From: Ruania albidiflava DSM 18029
Lineage (GTDB): Bacteria; Actinomycetota; Actinomycetes; Actinomycetales; Beutenbergiaceae
Direction of reading: 5' to 3'
Assembly (NCBI RefSeq): GCF_000421225.1
Contig: NZ_ATWL01000020.1
Span: forward strand, 1-56,558
Length of the DNA stretch: 56,558 nucleotides
Notes under the pieces: model-generated
Database searches by the model: none
What the model was told of the DNA's origin: nothing
The model's input: only the letters and a program-made list of their open reading frames with translations
Made by a program: the position numbers and the translations under genes
Shown here: positions 39,583 to 49,258 of the stretch, one piece after another
How the letters are laid out: each line of letters begins with the position of its first letter
Position numbering within the stretch: position 1 is the stretch's first letter

Positions 39583-40956
39583 TCAGGCACGCCGGGAGGC
39601 AGTGTCATGATCGGCCGGGTCTGCGTCCCGGATCCGTTCGTCCAAGAGCTGGTACCGCACCGCAGGGCGGCCTGCGCGCTGCTGCCGGACCGGTGGCATC
39701 GGCCAGGCGAGGCCCGCATCGACAAGAGTCCGCAGCGTCCGGCGGGCGGTGCGCACGGTGACCCCTTGCACGCTGGCGACCTGCTCGGCGTCGACCACAT
39801 AGTTGTGGTCCCCGTCCGCGCCCAGGGCCTCGACGATGTGCCGCAGCGTCTCGAGGTGCCGGGCCGGGATCGGTGCACCGGGCGCGGGTGGGCTGTGCCC
39901 GGGTGACGCCGGAAGCGAGAGCGGACCGCCGTGCCCGCCGATGAGGTACGCCCGGTCCCCGGGCCGCTCGGCGGAGAGATTCACCGCGTCCTGTGCGTTC
40001 GCCTCAGCCTGCAGCGCGGTGCTCCCCAGCCCGATACCGACCTCGGTCCCGATGCCCAGGTCAGCGGAGATCCTGGCCAGGAACGGGGCGCGGCGCAGGT
40101 CCTCGGTCCCGGTGCGGAGCGAACCCATCGTCGTGATCACCAGAAAGCTCTGCTCGTCACGCTGGAGCACGGCAGCGTCCATGCGACGTGCTTCGTGCAG
40201 CAGAGCCCGGTGGAGCGAGAGCGTGAGCTCTTGGAACCAGTAGTTGCTCGAGCTGGTGCGGTTCGGCAGGTCAGAGGCAGGGAGCCGGACGATCACGATG
40301 GCGATCCTGGAGTCCTCCATCTTCGCCCCGCTGGCGAGCAACCGTGCCGTGTGCAGAGAGTTGCGCAGCGTCAGCGGTGCTGGAGCCATGGTCAGGTTCG
40401 CGATTCCTGCACCGGTCAGCCGTTCGGCCACCTCCGGCACTGTGGTGATCGCGCCGCTGGTCCGCCCGGACCGGTAGTGCTCCACGTGGAAGTCGACGAA
40501 CTCCTCCGGCGAGATCGACTCCCGGTACTCGATGACGTGCACCGAGTCCATCGCCAGGTCGAGCTCTGCGTAGATCTCCTGCACCTCACGCGGGCTCACC
40601 GAGTCGATGCTGATCCGCGCGGTCTCGATCGTGCTGGTCAGCGCACCACGCAGCAGCACGGTCGGCAGCGCGACCCCGCCAAGAGGAACGAACGTGGCCG
40701 GTACCGGCAGCGGTTCACCCGCCATCGCGAGGTCGTAGGGGAGCGGTCCGGAGAACAGCAGCACATCAACGTCCTTGGCGATGCGCAGCGCCTGTCCGTA
40801 GGAGCCACCGGTACCGGCGTCCGACGCGGTGACGAGCCGATAGGGCGCGCGCACCTCCGTGCGCGCAACCTCGGCGACCCGGTGCAGGAAGGTGTCTGCG
40901 CCGACCACCCCGACGATGACGTCGTCCAGAGCGGGAGCCCTGCGGTGCCTGCTCAT
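39583..40956 (-). CDS. Putative three-domain transcriptional regulator
   Basis: A 457-residue soluble protein that I do not recognise as a named regulator. Residues 10-190 look like a two-lobed ligand domain (VIVGVVGADTFLHRVAEVA, VDVLLFSGPLPYDLA), as in PrpR-N or periplasmic-type sensors. Residues about 230-370 resemble a degenerate GGDEF or GTP-cyclohydrolase-III fold (MDAAVLQRDEQSFLVITTM, VGIGLGSTALQAEANAQDAV), without an intact GGDEF motif. The C-terminus (about 395-445) is a winged helix (VASVQGVTVRTARRTLRTLV). AGGAGGGA precedes ATG 40956. It converges on the DegT gene and may control the local catabolic genes. Confidence 0.6.
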   Translation of the reverse strand: MSRHRRAPALDDVIVGVVGADTFLHRVAEVARTEVRAPYRLVTASDAGTGGSYGQALRIAKDVDVLLFSGPLPYDLAMAGEPLPVPATFVPLGGVALPTVLLRGALTSTIETARISIDSVSPREVQEIYAELDLAMDSVHVIEYRESISPEEFVDFHVEHYRSGRTSGAITTVPEVAERLTGAGIANLTMAPAPLTLRNSLHTARLLASGAKMEDSRIAIVIVRLPASDLPNRTSSSNYWFQELTLSLHRALLHEARRMDAAVLQRDEQSFLVITTMGSLRTGTEDLRRAPFLARISADLGIGTEVGIGLGSTALQAEANAQDAVNLSAERPGDRAYLIGGHGGPLSLPASPGHSPPAPGAPIPARHLETLRHIVEALGADGDHNYVVDAEQVASVQGVTVRTARRTLRTLVDAGLAWPMPPVRQQRAGRPAVRYQLLDERIRDADPADHDTASRRA

Positions 40957-41080
40957 CTTCCCTCCTGGCCCTGTCGCAGACCTGAGCCTAGCGTTCGGCG
41001 CAGGGGCGAATCGGGGTGCTCGAGCCGCTGGCGGCAGCTGTGTCCGACTCATGGTGCGCATGATCATCGGCTTCCTCACC

Positions 41081-41086
41081 TACGAT
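41081..41086 (+). promoter_or_regulatory. -10 hexamer TACGAT for the lipoprotein gene
   Basis: TACGAT lies about 37 nt upstream of GTG 41124. That start also has GAAGGG before it, which argues against the earlier ATG 41085, which overlaps the hexamer. Confidence 0.4.
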
Positions 41087-41123
41087 GTACCCGGCAACGA
41101 TCGCATCGGCGAAGGGTTCATCG

Positions 41124-41687
41124 GTGGCACGTAAGTCTCGACCGCTGGGTATCGCGGCGTCCCTGGTGGCAGCCGGGCTCGCCCTGACCGCATGCTCCGC
41201 ACATCCCGGTGCTGCCGCCGTGGTGGACGGTCAGCGGATCTCCGAGCAGACCTTGTCCGAGTCCAGCCAGGCGTTGCAGCCGTTCCTGCAGACCCAGCTG
41301 GCACCAGCCACCATGCTCAGCTCGATGATCCAGGCGCAGGTGACCCTCGAGGTCGCTGCCAACCACGGGTTCTCCGCCTCCGCAGAGGATGCCGAGGCCT
41401 ACCTGGACTCGATCGCCGAGCAGGCCAACGTGGACGCCCCGGAGACCTTCCCGGAGGGCGCCCTGGAGGTGACCCGGATGCTGATGGTCACCGAGATGTA
41501 CACCGGCAGCCAGGCGGACGCCGAAGGCATCCAGGCGGAGATCACCGAGGAGCTCGCCGCCCTGGACGTGACCGTCAACCCCCGCTACGGCGAGTGGGAT
41601 CCCTCCTCCACCACGGGACTGTTCATCGCCCAGACCACCCCGGACTGGTTGATCGACACCTCGGACGACACCCAGGCGGCCGGCTGA
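41124..41687 (+). CDS. SurA N-domain-like lipoprotein
   Basis: A 187-residue lipoprotein. The signal peptide (VARKSRPLGIAASLVAAGLALTAC) ends in a lipobox with Cys24. AAVVDGQRISEQTLSESSQAL is the start of a SurA_N/trigger-factor-like helical domain. No peptidyl-prolyl isomerase domain follows, so it should be a chaperone-type domain only. The gene lies 3 nt before mazG; in mycobacteria a lipoprotein gene (lpqU) also accompanies mazG and eno. Its role is unknown. Confidence 0.8.
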   Translation: MARKSRPLGIAASLVAAGLALTACSAHPGAAAVVDGQRISEQTLSESSQALQPFLQTQLAPATMLSSMIQAQVTLEVAANHGFSASAEDAEAYLDSIAEQANVDAPETFPEGALEVTRMLMVTEMYTGSQADAEGIQAEITEELAALDVTVNPRYGEWDPSSTTGLFIAQTTPDWLIDTSDDTQAAG

Positions 41688-41690
41688 GCC

Positions 41691-42434
41691 GTGACCGAGG
41701 AGGCAGAGCCCGAGCAGCCCAGCACGGGTGCGCCGACCGGGCACGCCCTGCTGCGCGCCGTCGCCGTGATGGACCGGCTCCGCTCCCCGGGCGGCTGCCC
41801 GTGGGATGCGGAGCAGACGCACGCCTCCCTCGCCCCGTACGCGGTGGAGGAGGCGCACGAGCTGGCCGAGGTCGCCGAGACCGGTGACCGGGACGCTCTG
41901 GTCGAGGAGCTCGGCGACCTGCTGCTGCAGGTGCTGTTCCACGCCCGGGTCGGCACTGAGGGCAGCATCGGTGCCCCGTTCGACATCGACGACGTCGCCG
42001 CCGGCCTGGTCGCCAAGCTGGTCCGCCGGCATCCGCACGTGTTCTCCGACGGCGACGCCAGCACCGCTGAGCAGGTGAACCGGCGCTGGGAGGAGATCAA
42101 GGCCACCGAGAAGCCGCGGGCCTCCGTGCTCGAGGGCATCCCCGCCTCCCTGCCGGCCCTGGCCCGGGCGCAGAAGGTGCTCTCCCGCGCCGACCGTGCC
42201 GGCATCGCCCTGGACCAGCCCACCGGCGCCGCCGGCGACACCGGGAGCGGTGCCGCCCGCGACTCGGACGCCGAGGCCACCCGTGCTGTGCCGGAGGGCC
42301 CCACCGTGGCCGACGACCTGCTCGCCGCCGTGCGCCGCGCCCGCGCCGAGGGCATCGACGCCGAGGCCGCGCTGCGAGCCCGCGTGCGCGAGCTGGAGGC
42401 AGCGATCCACGCAGCGGAGGCCGACCGCTCCTGA
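41691..42434 (+). CDS. mazG: MazG nucleoside triphosphate pyrophosphohydrolase
   Basis: A 247-residue house-cleaning enzyme that hydrolyses non-canonical or oxidised NTPs to NMP and diphosphate. The catalytic core is LRSPGGCPWDAEQTHASL, then the metal-binding EEAHELAEV and ELGDLLLQVLFHARV, and NRRWEEIKATEK at the end. An Ala/Asp/Gly-rich insert (about residues 180-205) precedes the last helices. The GTG start is used. It lies in the same order as in mycobacteria, between the lipoprotein and eno. Confidence 0.93.
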   Translation: MTEEAEPEQPSTGAPTGHALLRAVAVMDRLRSPGGCPWDAEQTHASLAPYAVEEAHELAEVAETGDRDALVEELGDLLLQVLFHARVGTEGSIGAPFDIDDVAAGLVAKLVRRHPHVFSDGDASTAEQVNRRWEEIKATEKPRASVLEGIPASLPALARAQKVLSRADRAGIALDQPTGAAGDTGSGAARDSDAEATRAVPEGPTVADDLLAAVRRARAEGIDAEAALRARVRELEAAIHAAEADRS

Positions 42435-42562
42435 GGGTGGCAGGTCCACGTGTGCGGGCGGCCGCCGAGAGCCCGGGGCAGCCCAGGGCCCGCGCCGTGA
42501 TCCGCAACGGGCGCCGGCGACTACAGTGGAGCGCGAAAACCTCAAGCTGAACTCGTCAATAA

Positions 42563-43852
<1,290 letters not shown>

Positions 43853-43859
43853 TCAGTCC

Positions 43860-43941
43860 GGCCAGGTGCGCCGTGCGCGGCGCACCTGGCCACCACCCAC
43901 GACGGCGGAGCTCACCCTGCCAGGGTGGGCTCCGCCGTCGT
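43860..43941 (+). terminator. Double terminator hairpins after eno
   Basis: Arms GGCCAGGTGCGCC (43860-43872) and its perfect complement (43879-43891) form a 13-bp stem. A second stem, ACGACGGCGGAGC (43899-43911) with its complement at 43929-43941, has an inner CACCCTG/CAGGGTG hairpin and is followed by TTCTTC. The remaining stretch to 44142 shows no gene. Confidence 0.75.
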
Positions 43942-44142
43942 TCTTCTCCTCCACGCGCTGCTGCCGGCGCTTGTATCGGAGGTACCCGCAGCGATCCGAG
44001 GGAAGCGCCGCCAGCCTCCGACCGCCAGAGCGACCTCCGATGGCCGCCGGCCGAGCTCGCAGCGCCGCGATGGCAGTGCTGCCCCGCGACTCGCGCCCCC
44101 ACGTTCCCCGCCAATCGCGCCGCGCTGAGAGAACATGAACTC

Positions 44143-44811
44143 GTGACCACGCGACGCCCACCCACGCCGCGCAGCCGCACCCGGGCTGCGGGCAGCGGAG
44201 CGTCCACGCCTGCCGGCAGCACCACGCGCGGCACAGCCACCGGCCGCCGGGCCAGCACCCGGCGGACCAGCACCCGCAGCGCCAGCCAGCGGGCTGCCAG
44301 CACTCGGAAAGCCCCACCGTCGGTGCCCCCGCGCCCCCGCGGCAAACCGGCCGGTGCCACCACCCGCAAGGCCGCAACCCGGAAGGCGCCAGTGGCCGCG
44401 GAGACCCCGAAGGAGCCCCGGCAGATCACCGTGCGCGGCCTGGTGCTGTTCGTCGTGGCGCTGATGGCGTTCATCGTGCTCGCGCCCACGTTGCGCGCCT
44501 ACGTCTCCCAGCAGGAGCAGACTCGCACCCTCGCCGCCCAGATCGCCGCCAGCGAAGAACGCACCACTGTGCTGGAGGGCGAGATCGAGAAGTGGGACGA
44601 TCCGGCGTTCGTGCAGGCCCGCGCCCGCGAGCGGCTCGGCTACGTGATGCCGGGGGAGACCCCCTACCGGGTGGTCGACCCGCAGACCGTCACCGGTGAA
44701 GAGGTGCCAGGCGAGGACGACGAGGACGGGCCGGTCTCGGTGCCGCAGGACGGCCCCTGGTACCTGACCGTGTGGGACTCCGTGCAGGTGGCCGGTGAGG
44801 TGGACGAGTGA
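44143..44811 (+). CDS. ftsB: FtsB/DivIC-family septum formation initiator
   Basis: A 222-residue divisome protein. Residues 1-90 are a disordered cytoplasmic tail rich in Thr, Arg, Ala and Lys with repeated TRKA and TRR words, longer than in Gram-negative FtsB. One helix follows (LVLFVVALMAFIVLAPTL, about 105-123) and a coiled coil (QTRTLAAQIAASEERTTVLEGEIEKW). ARERLGYVMPGETPYRVVDP is the conserved end of the family core. It acts with FtsL and FtsQ at the septum. GTG 44143 is chosen because the frame upstream has no start. Its order after eno matches mycobacteria. Confidence 0.88.
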   Translation: MTTRRPPTPRSRTRAAGSGASTPAGSTTRGTATGRRASTRRTSTRSASQRAASTRKAPPSVPPRPRGKPAGATTRKAATRKAPVAAETPKEPRQITVRGLVLFVVALMAFIVLAPTLRAYVSQQEQTRTLAAQIAASEERTTVLEGEIEKWDDPAFVQARARERLGYVMPGETPYRVVDPQTVTGEEVPGEDDEDGPVSVPQDGPWYLTVWDSVQVAGEVDE

Positions 44812-45302
44812 GCGTTGAGGCGCTGCGCCCCGGTGACCTGGAGGTGATCGCCGAGCAGCTCGGCCGCCCGCCGCGAGGGGTGGTCGGAGTGGCGGCCCGG
44901 TGCGTGTGCGGCCGTCCGCTCGTGGTGCGTACCGCGCCTCGGTTGGAGGACGGCACCCCGTTCCCGACCACCTACTACCTCACCAGCCCTGGGGCGGTGC
45001 GCGTGGTCGGCACCCTGGAGGCCGAGGGGCTGATGCGGCAGATGACCGAGCGCCTGGCCGAGGACGAGGAGCTCGCCGCCGCCTACCAGCGCGCCCATGA
45101 GGACTATCTGCGCCGGCGCGCCGAGCTCGGCGAGGTGCCCGAGATCGAGGGCATCTCCGCCGGCGGCATGCCTACCCGGGTGAAATGCCTGCACGTGCTG
45201 GTGGCCCACTCCCTGGCGGTCGGCCCGGGCGTGAACCCGCTCGGGGACGAGGCGCTGGCGCTCATCGCACCGGTGTGGCGCCCAGACCGCTGCACCTGCT
45301 GA
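44808..45302 (+). CDS. DUF501-family protein
   Basis: A 164-residue protein. EVIAEQLGRPPRGVVGVAARC and GTPFPTTYYLTSPGAVRVVGTLEAEG are the family hallmark, and GGMPTRVKCLHVLVAHSLAVGPGVNPLGDEALAL forms the second half. Three Cys-containing spots (CVCG, VKCLH, RCTC) could bind a metal. DUF501 proteins have no assigned biochemical role but are nearly always found between ftsB and ppx in actinobacteria. The GTG overlaps the end of ftsB by 4 nt. Confidence 0.9.
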   Translation: MSVEALRPGDLEVIAEQLGRPPRGVVGVAARCVCGRPLVVRTAPRLEDGTPFPTTYYLTSPGAVRVVGTLEAEGLMRQMTERLAEDEELAAAYQRAHEDYLRRRAELGEVPEIEGISAGGMPTRVKCLHVLVAHSLAVGPGVNPLGDEALALIAPVWRPDRCTC

Positions 45303-45413
45303 GAGCCATCGGGCACGTGCCGTCCTGTCATCGGCTGGTTCCTGCACGCACACGTGCTCGAAGCGCTGGAAGCACAGCTGCTGGACGAGCCGAGCCCCGA
45401 CCGCCGAACTAGC

Positions 45414-46159
45414 ATGGGCGCAACGGTCGCGGTGCGTGGAGAGGCTCGGGTGGGCGCAGAAGAGCTGGGCAGCACGGCACGAGCCGCAGGCCGCGAGGCG
45501 GAGGAGAGCGCCACGCTCGACCATGCGGTACGGGTCGGGCTGGTCAGCTACGGAGTGGTGCACCTGCTGCTCGCGTGGCTGATGCTGCAGCTGGCGCTCG
45601 GCACCCGCGGCGCGGACGTGAGCACGTCCGGTGCGCTGCACGAGCTGGCGGGCGACGCCTTCGGCCGGGTGCTGCTGGTGGTGCTCGCCGGCGGGTTCGC
45701 CGCCCTGGTGCTCTGGCAGCTGCTGGACGCCCTGGTCGGGCACCGCCAGGAGCACGGGATGCGGCGGTGGTTCCGCCGGGCGGTCTCCCTGGGCCGAGCA
45801 GTCGTCTACAGCGCGCTGGCGGTGAGCGCAGCGAAGATCGCGGTCGGCGCAGGCTCGGCCGGGGGCGGCACGCGGCCGGACACGATCACGGCCCGGCTGA
45901 TGGAGGTGCCCTACGGCCGGCTGCTGGTGGCGGCTACAGCGCGCGGGCGGTGGGCTTCCTGCTGGTCGGGCTGCTGTTCGTGTGGGCCGCGGTGACCCGG
46001 CAGCCGGAGCACTCCGGTGGGCTGGACGAAGCCCTGGGCCGTCTGCTCGGAGAACCGTTCGGCCCCGCAGCGCTGGTGGCGATGGCGGTCGGGTTCGCCT
46101 GCTTCGGCCTGTACGCATTCGCCTGGGCCTGGCACCTGCCGCGGCACCTGTCCCGCTGA
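45414..46159 (+). pseudogene. DUF1206 membrane protein gene with internal deletion and frameshift
   Basis: DUF1206 proteins have three repeats of a two-helix unit. The first frame (45414-45930) encodes unit 1 (VGLVSYGVVHLLLAWLMLQLALG, GRVLLVVLAGGFAALVLWQLLD) and half of unit 2 (RAVVYSALAVSAAKIAVGA, VPYGRLLVA). The rest of unit 2 is absent. Unit 3 continues in another frame from about 45931: GYSARAVGFLLVGLLFVWAA, GFACFGLYAFAWAWHLPRH. The reading length of 746 nt is not a multiple of three. It interrupts the usual DUF501-ppx pairing. Confidence 0.7.
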
Positions 46160-46226
46160 CCGGCGGCACCTGTCCCGCTGAGCGGTGTGCGCAGAGAGCA
46201 TCCCGGGACGTGGCAGGCTGTGCTGC

Positions 46227-47174
46227 GTGACTCGTGTGGCAGCCATCGACTGTGGGACCAACTCCATCCGCCTGCTGATCGCCGACCGGTCCGCCGACGG
46301 CACGCTCACCGACCTGGTCCGCCGGATGGAGATCGTCCGCCTCGGGCAGGGGGTGGACCGCACCGGCCGGTTCGACCCGGTCGCGCTGCAGCGCACGCTG
46401 GCCACCACCGGCGAGTACGCCGCAGAGTGCCGCACGCACCAGGTGCAGGCGGTGCGGTTCGTGGCCACCTCCGCCTCCCGGGACGCCGCCAACTCCGAGG
46501 AGTTCTTCACCGGCGTGCGCGCGGCGCTCGGTGTGGACGCCGAGGTGATCACCGGAACCGAGGAGGCAGCGCTCTCCTTCGCCGGTGCGGTGCGCATCCT
46601 CGGCCCCGACGACCCACCGGCACGCCTGGTGGTGGACATCGGCGGCGGGTCCACCGAGCTGGTGCTGGGCGGGCAGAGCGTGCAGCAGTCGATCTCCCTG
46701 GACATCGGCTCGGTGCGGATGACCGAACGGCACATCCACACCGATCCGCCGACCGTCGCCGAGCTGGACGCGGCTCGTGCCGACATCCGCGCAGCGCTCG
46801 AGGAGGCGGCAGCCGCCCTGCCGCTGGCGTCCGTGCGCACCCTGGTGGGCGTAGCCGGGTCGGTCACCACCATCACCGCTGCGGCTCTCGGGCTCCAGGA
46901 GTACCAGCGGGAGCGGATCGACGGTGCGCGGCTCACCCCGGAGCAGGTGCGCGCGGCCTGCGAGCAGATGCTCACCCTGCCGCGGGAGGCCCGCGCTGCG
47001 CTCGGTTTCCTGCACCCGGGCCGGGTGGACGTGATCGGGGCCGGCGCCCTGATCTGGTCCGAGGTGGTCTCCAGGGTCGCCCAGGAGGTCGCCGACGGCG
47101 GAGGTCACCTGGACCAGGTCATCACCAGCGAGCACGACATCCTCGACGGTATCGCCCGCTCCATCCGGGCCTGA
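46227..47174 (+). CDS. Ppx/GppA exopolyphosphatase/phosphatase family protein
   Basis: A 315-residue phosphatase of the ASKHA fold. AAIDCGTNSIRLLIAD is the first phosphate loop, VATSASRDAANSEEFF and VVDIGGGSTELVLGG the second, VGVAGSVTTITAAAL the third. It is shorter than E. coli Ppx, like the mycobacterial Ppx1 type. It hydrolyses polyphosphate or pppGpp in relatives; which applies here is unknown. The GTG start 46227 follows CAGGCT by 7 nt. It closes the eno-ftsB-DUF501 block. Confidence 0.9.
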   Translation: MTRVAAIDCGTNSIRLLIADRSADGTLTDLVRRMEIVRLGQGVDRTGRFDPVALQRTLATTGEYAAECRTHQVQAVRFVATSASRDAANSEEFFTGVRAALGVDAEVITGTEEAALSFAGAVRILGPDDPPARLVVDIGGGSTELVLGGQSVQQSISLDIGSVRMTERHIHTDPPTVAELDAARADIRAALEEAAAALPLASVRTLVGVAGSVTTITAAALGLQEYQRERIDGARLTPEQVRAACEQMLTLPREARAALGFLHPGRVDVIGAGALIWSEVVSRVAQEVADGGGHLDQVITSEHDILDGIARSIRA

Positions 47175-47198
47175 GCCAGCACCTCACCCCCGCCACCC

Positions 47199-47256
47199 GC
47201 GAACGCTCTGCTTCGCGGCTCCCGCCCGGCGTGTCGCCGCGAAGCAGAGCGTTCGC
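47199..47256 (+). repeat. 58-bp dispersed palindrome, copy C
   Basis: Copy C differs from B at one base of the loop border, with arms of 21 bp. It lies between the convergent ends of ppx and the VOC gene. Confidence 0.85.
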
Positions 47257-47265
47257 GGAACCAGG

Positions 47266-47631
47266 TCAGGGGGTCTCGGTGGTGCCCTCGTACAGGCCGA
47301 TCACGTTGCCGTCGTGGTCCCGGAACGCCGCCCACCAGGACGTCTCGCTGATCGGGGACTTCTCCGCGACCACTTCGGCGCCGAGCGCGTTGACCTTCGC
47401 GAGCACGTCGTCGATGGAGTCCACCTCCACATAGGAACGAGGCTGGGTGAAGCCCTCTCCGCGCGGGGCGAGCCCGCCGCCGGAGATCTTGTTCGGGGCC
47501 TGCCACATCGGGTATCCCTCGTACCCGGGAACCTCGCTGATCTGCCAGCCGAACAGGTCGCTGTAGAACCGGCCGGCCCGGTCCAGGTCGCCGACCGGGA
47601 TGTCGATGTGCGTGATGTCGCCGTGTGCCAT
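47266..47631 (-). CDS. VOC (glyoxalase/bleomycin resistance) family protein
   Basis: A 121-residue single-VOC-module protein. HIDIPVGDLDRAGRFYSDLFGWQ is the first beta-alpha-beta half, SYVEVDSIDDVLAKVNALGAEVV and AFRDHDGNVIGLYEG the second. The metal-binding set is only partly visible (His at the first strand, Glu at the last). Substrate unknown. ATG 47631 has GGAGG upstream. It converges on ppx. Confidence 0.88.
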   Translation of the reverse strand: MAHGDITHIDIPVGDLDRAGRFYSDLFGWQISEVPGYEGYPMWQAPNKISGGGLAPRGEGFTQPRSYVEVDSIDDVLAKVNALGAEVVAEKSPISETSWWAAFRDHDGNVIGLYEGTTETP

Positions 47632-47710
47632 GGTGCGCCTCCGTGCGCTCGTCGGTGAGGTGACACTCTGCGCCCTCACCGGATCGCCGTCAATACCCCG
47701 GCCCGCGCGC

Positions 47711-49165
47711 TCAGTCCGTGGCGACCACCTTGCCGCGCTTGACCACCGGGTTCTCGCCCATGTCCTCCAGCTCGAGCCCCTTGGTCTCCGGGATCTTCCA
47801 GAGCACGAAGAAGAACGAGAGCAGCGCGAACGTGGCGTAGAAGCCGTAGGCGAAGGTGAGGCCGATCTGGGCGAAGGTGGGGAACGTCGTCGAGATGAAG
47901 AAGTTCGCCACCCACTGTGCGGCGGCGGCCACCGACAGGGCAGCGGCGCGGATGCGGTTCGGGAACATCTCGCCGAGCAGCACCCACACCAGCGGGCCCC
48001 AGCTTGCGCCGAACCCGACCACGAACACGTTCGCGCTGATCAGCGCGATCAGCGACCACGGTTCGCCGAGCTCGGCAGTGGCCTCACCGTCCGGACCGGT
48101 GACCATCGTGGCGAACGAGAACGCCACGGCCATCAGCCCCAGCGACAGCGTCATCAGCACCGACCCGGCGAGCAAGATCGGGCGCCGGCCGACCCGGTCC
48201 ACCAGCAGGATCGCCACGATCGTCACCACGATGTTCGTCACCGAGGTGATCACCGTGATCGTCAACGCGTCCGACTCCTCGAAGCCGACCGAGCGCCACA
48301 GCGTGGTGGAGTAGTAGAAGATCACGTTGATTCCGACGAACTGCTGGAACACCGAGAGCAGGATGCCTAGCCAGACGATCGGCTTCAGGCCCAGCCGGTG
48401 CCCACGCAGGTCGCCCAGCGACTCTCGCTTCTCCGCCTGCAAGGTCTTGCGGATCTGCTCGATCTTCAGGTTGACGTCGAGCTCGCCGGTGAAGTCGTGC
48501 AGCACCTGCGAGGCTTTGTCCACCTTCCCGCGGGCTACCAGGAACCGGGGCGACTCCGGCAGCTTGATGGCGATCAGTCCGTACACCGCAGCGGGGATCG
48601 CCTCGGCGAGGAACATCCACCGCCAGGCCTCCTGCCCGGCCCACAGCTGCTCCGCCGCGCCGCCAGCGGTGTTTGCCAGCAGAGCGTCGGAGAGCAGGGC
48701 GACGAAGATGCCGGTCACGATCGCCAGCTGCTGCAGCGACCCGAGCCGGCCGCGCACCCGGGCAGGGGAGACCTCGGCGATGTAGGCCGGAGCGATCACC
48801 GAGGCTGCGCCGACACCGAAGCCGCCGATCACCCGCCAGATGATCAGGTCCACCACGCCGAACGCCAGCCCCGAGCCGACCGCGGAGACGAAGAACATCA
48901 CCGCGGCGATGATCATCGTGGGCACCCGGCCGAGCTTGTTCGCCACCGGACCGGCGAACCAGGCTCCCACTGCGCAACCGATCAGTGCCGAGGAGACGGC
49001 GAACCCCTTGAGCCCGGCCCCGAGCTCGAACTGCCCGGCCAGCGCATCCACCGCCCCGTTGATCACTGCGGTGTCGAACCCGAACAGGAACCCGCCCAGC
49101 GCTGCGGCGATGCAGATGCCGACCACGCGAGCATTCAGGCGGCTGACCGCCGGCTTGTCCTCCAC
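47711..49165 (-). CDS. Sugar porter (MFS), XylE/GlcP-like
   Basis: A 484-residue twelve-helix symporter. The first helix has GGFLFGFDTAVINGAV. NKLGRVPTMI and VDRVGRRPILL are the repeated loop-2/3 motifs, PESPRFLVARG is the central sugar porter signature and PETKGLELEDM the C-terminal one. QQFVGINVIFYYST and its Gln/Asn residues bind sugar. The substrate is probably a hexose, pentose or inositol. GTG 49165 has GGAGGAG upstream. No regulator or kinase gene is adjacent. Confidence 0.93.
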   Translation of the reverse strand: MEDKPAVSRLNARVVGICIAAALGGFLFGFDTAVINGAVDALAGQFELGAGLKGFAVSSALIGCAVGAWFAGPVANKLGRVPTMIIAAVMFFVSAVGSGLAFGVVDLIIWRVIGGFGVGAASVIAPAYIAEVSPARVRGRLGSLQQLAIVTGIFVALLSDALLANTAGGAAEQLWAGQEAWRWMFLAEAIPAAVYGLIAIKLPESPRFLVARGKVDKASQVLHDFTGELDVNLKIEQIRKTLQAEKRESLGDLRGHRLGLKPIVWLGILLSVFQQFVGINVIFYYSTTLWRSVGFEESDALTITVITSVTNIVVTIVAILLVDRVGRRPILLAGSVLMTLSLGLMAVAFSFATMVTGPDGEATAELGEPWSLIALISANVFVVGFGASWGPLVWVLLGEMFPNRIRAAALSVAAAAQWVANFFISTTFPTFAQIGLTFAYGFYATFALLSFFFVLWKIPETKGLELEDMGENPVVKRGKVVATD

Positions 49166-49258
49166 GACTGTGGCTCCTCCCTCGGCACCAAGGCTCGGCG
49201 CCGTGGCAGTGAGAGTACGGCCTCCGTCAGTGGTTCGCGCGCCGAGGGGGTGCGACAG

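Noticed and set aside
41085-41123. Lipoprotein start at ATG 41085
   Set aside because: That ATG overlaps the likely -10 hexamer, and GTG 41124 has a ribosome site and gives a normal signal peptide.
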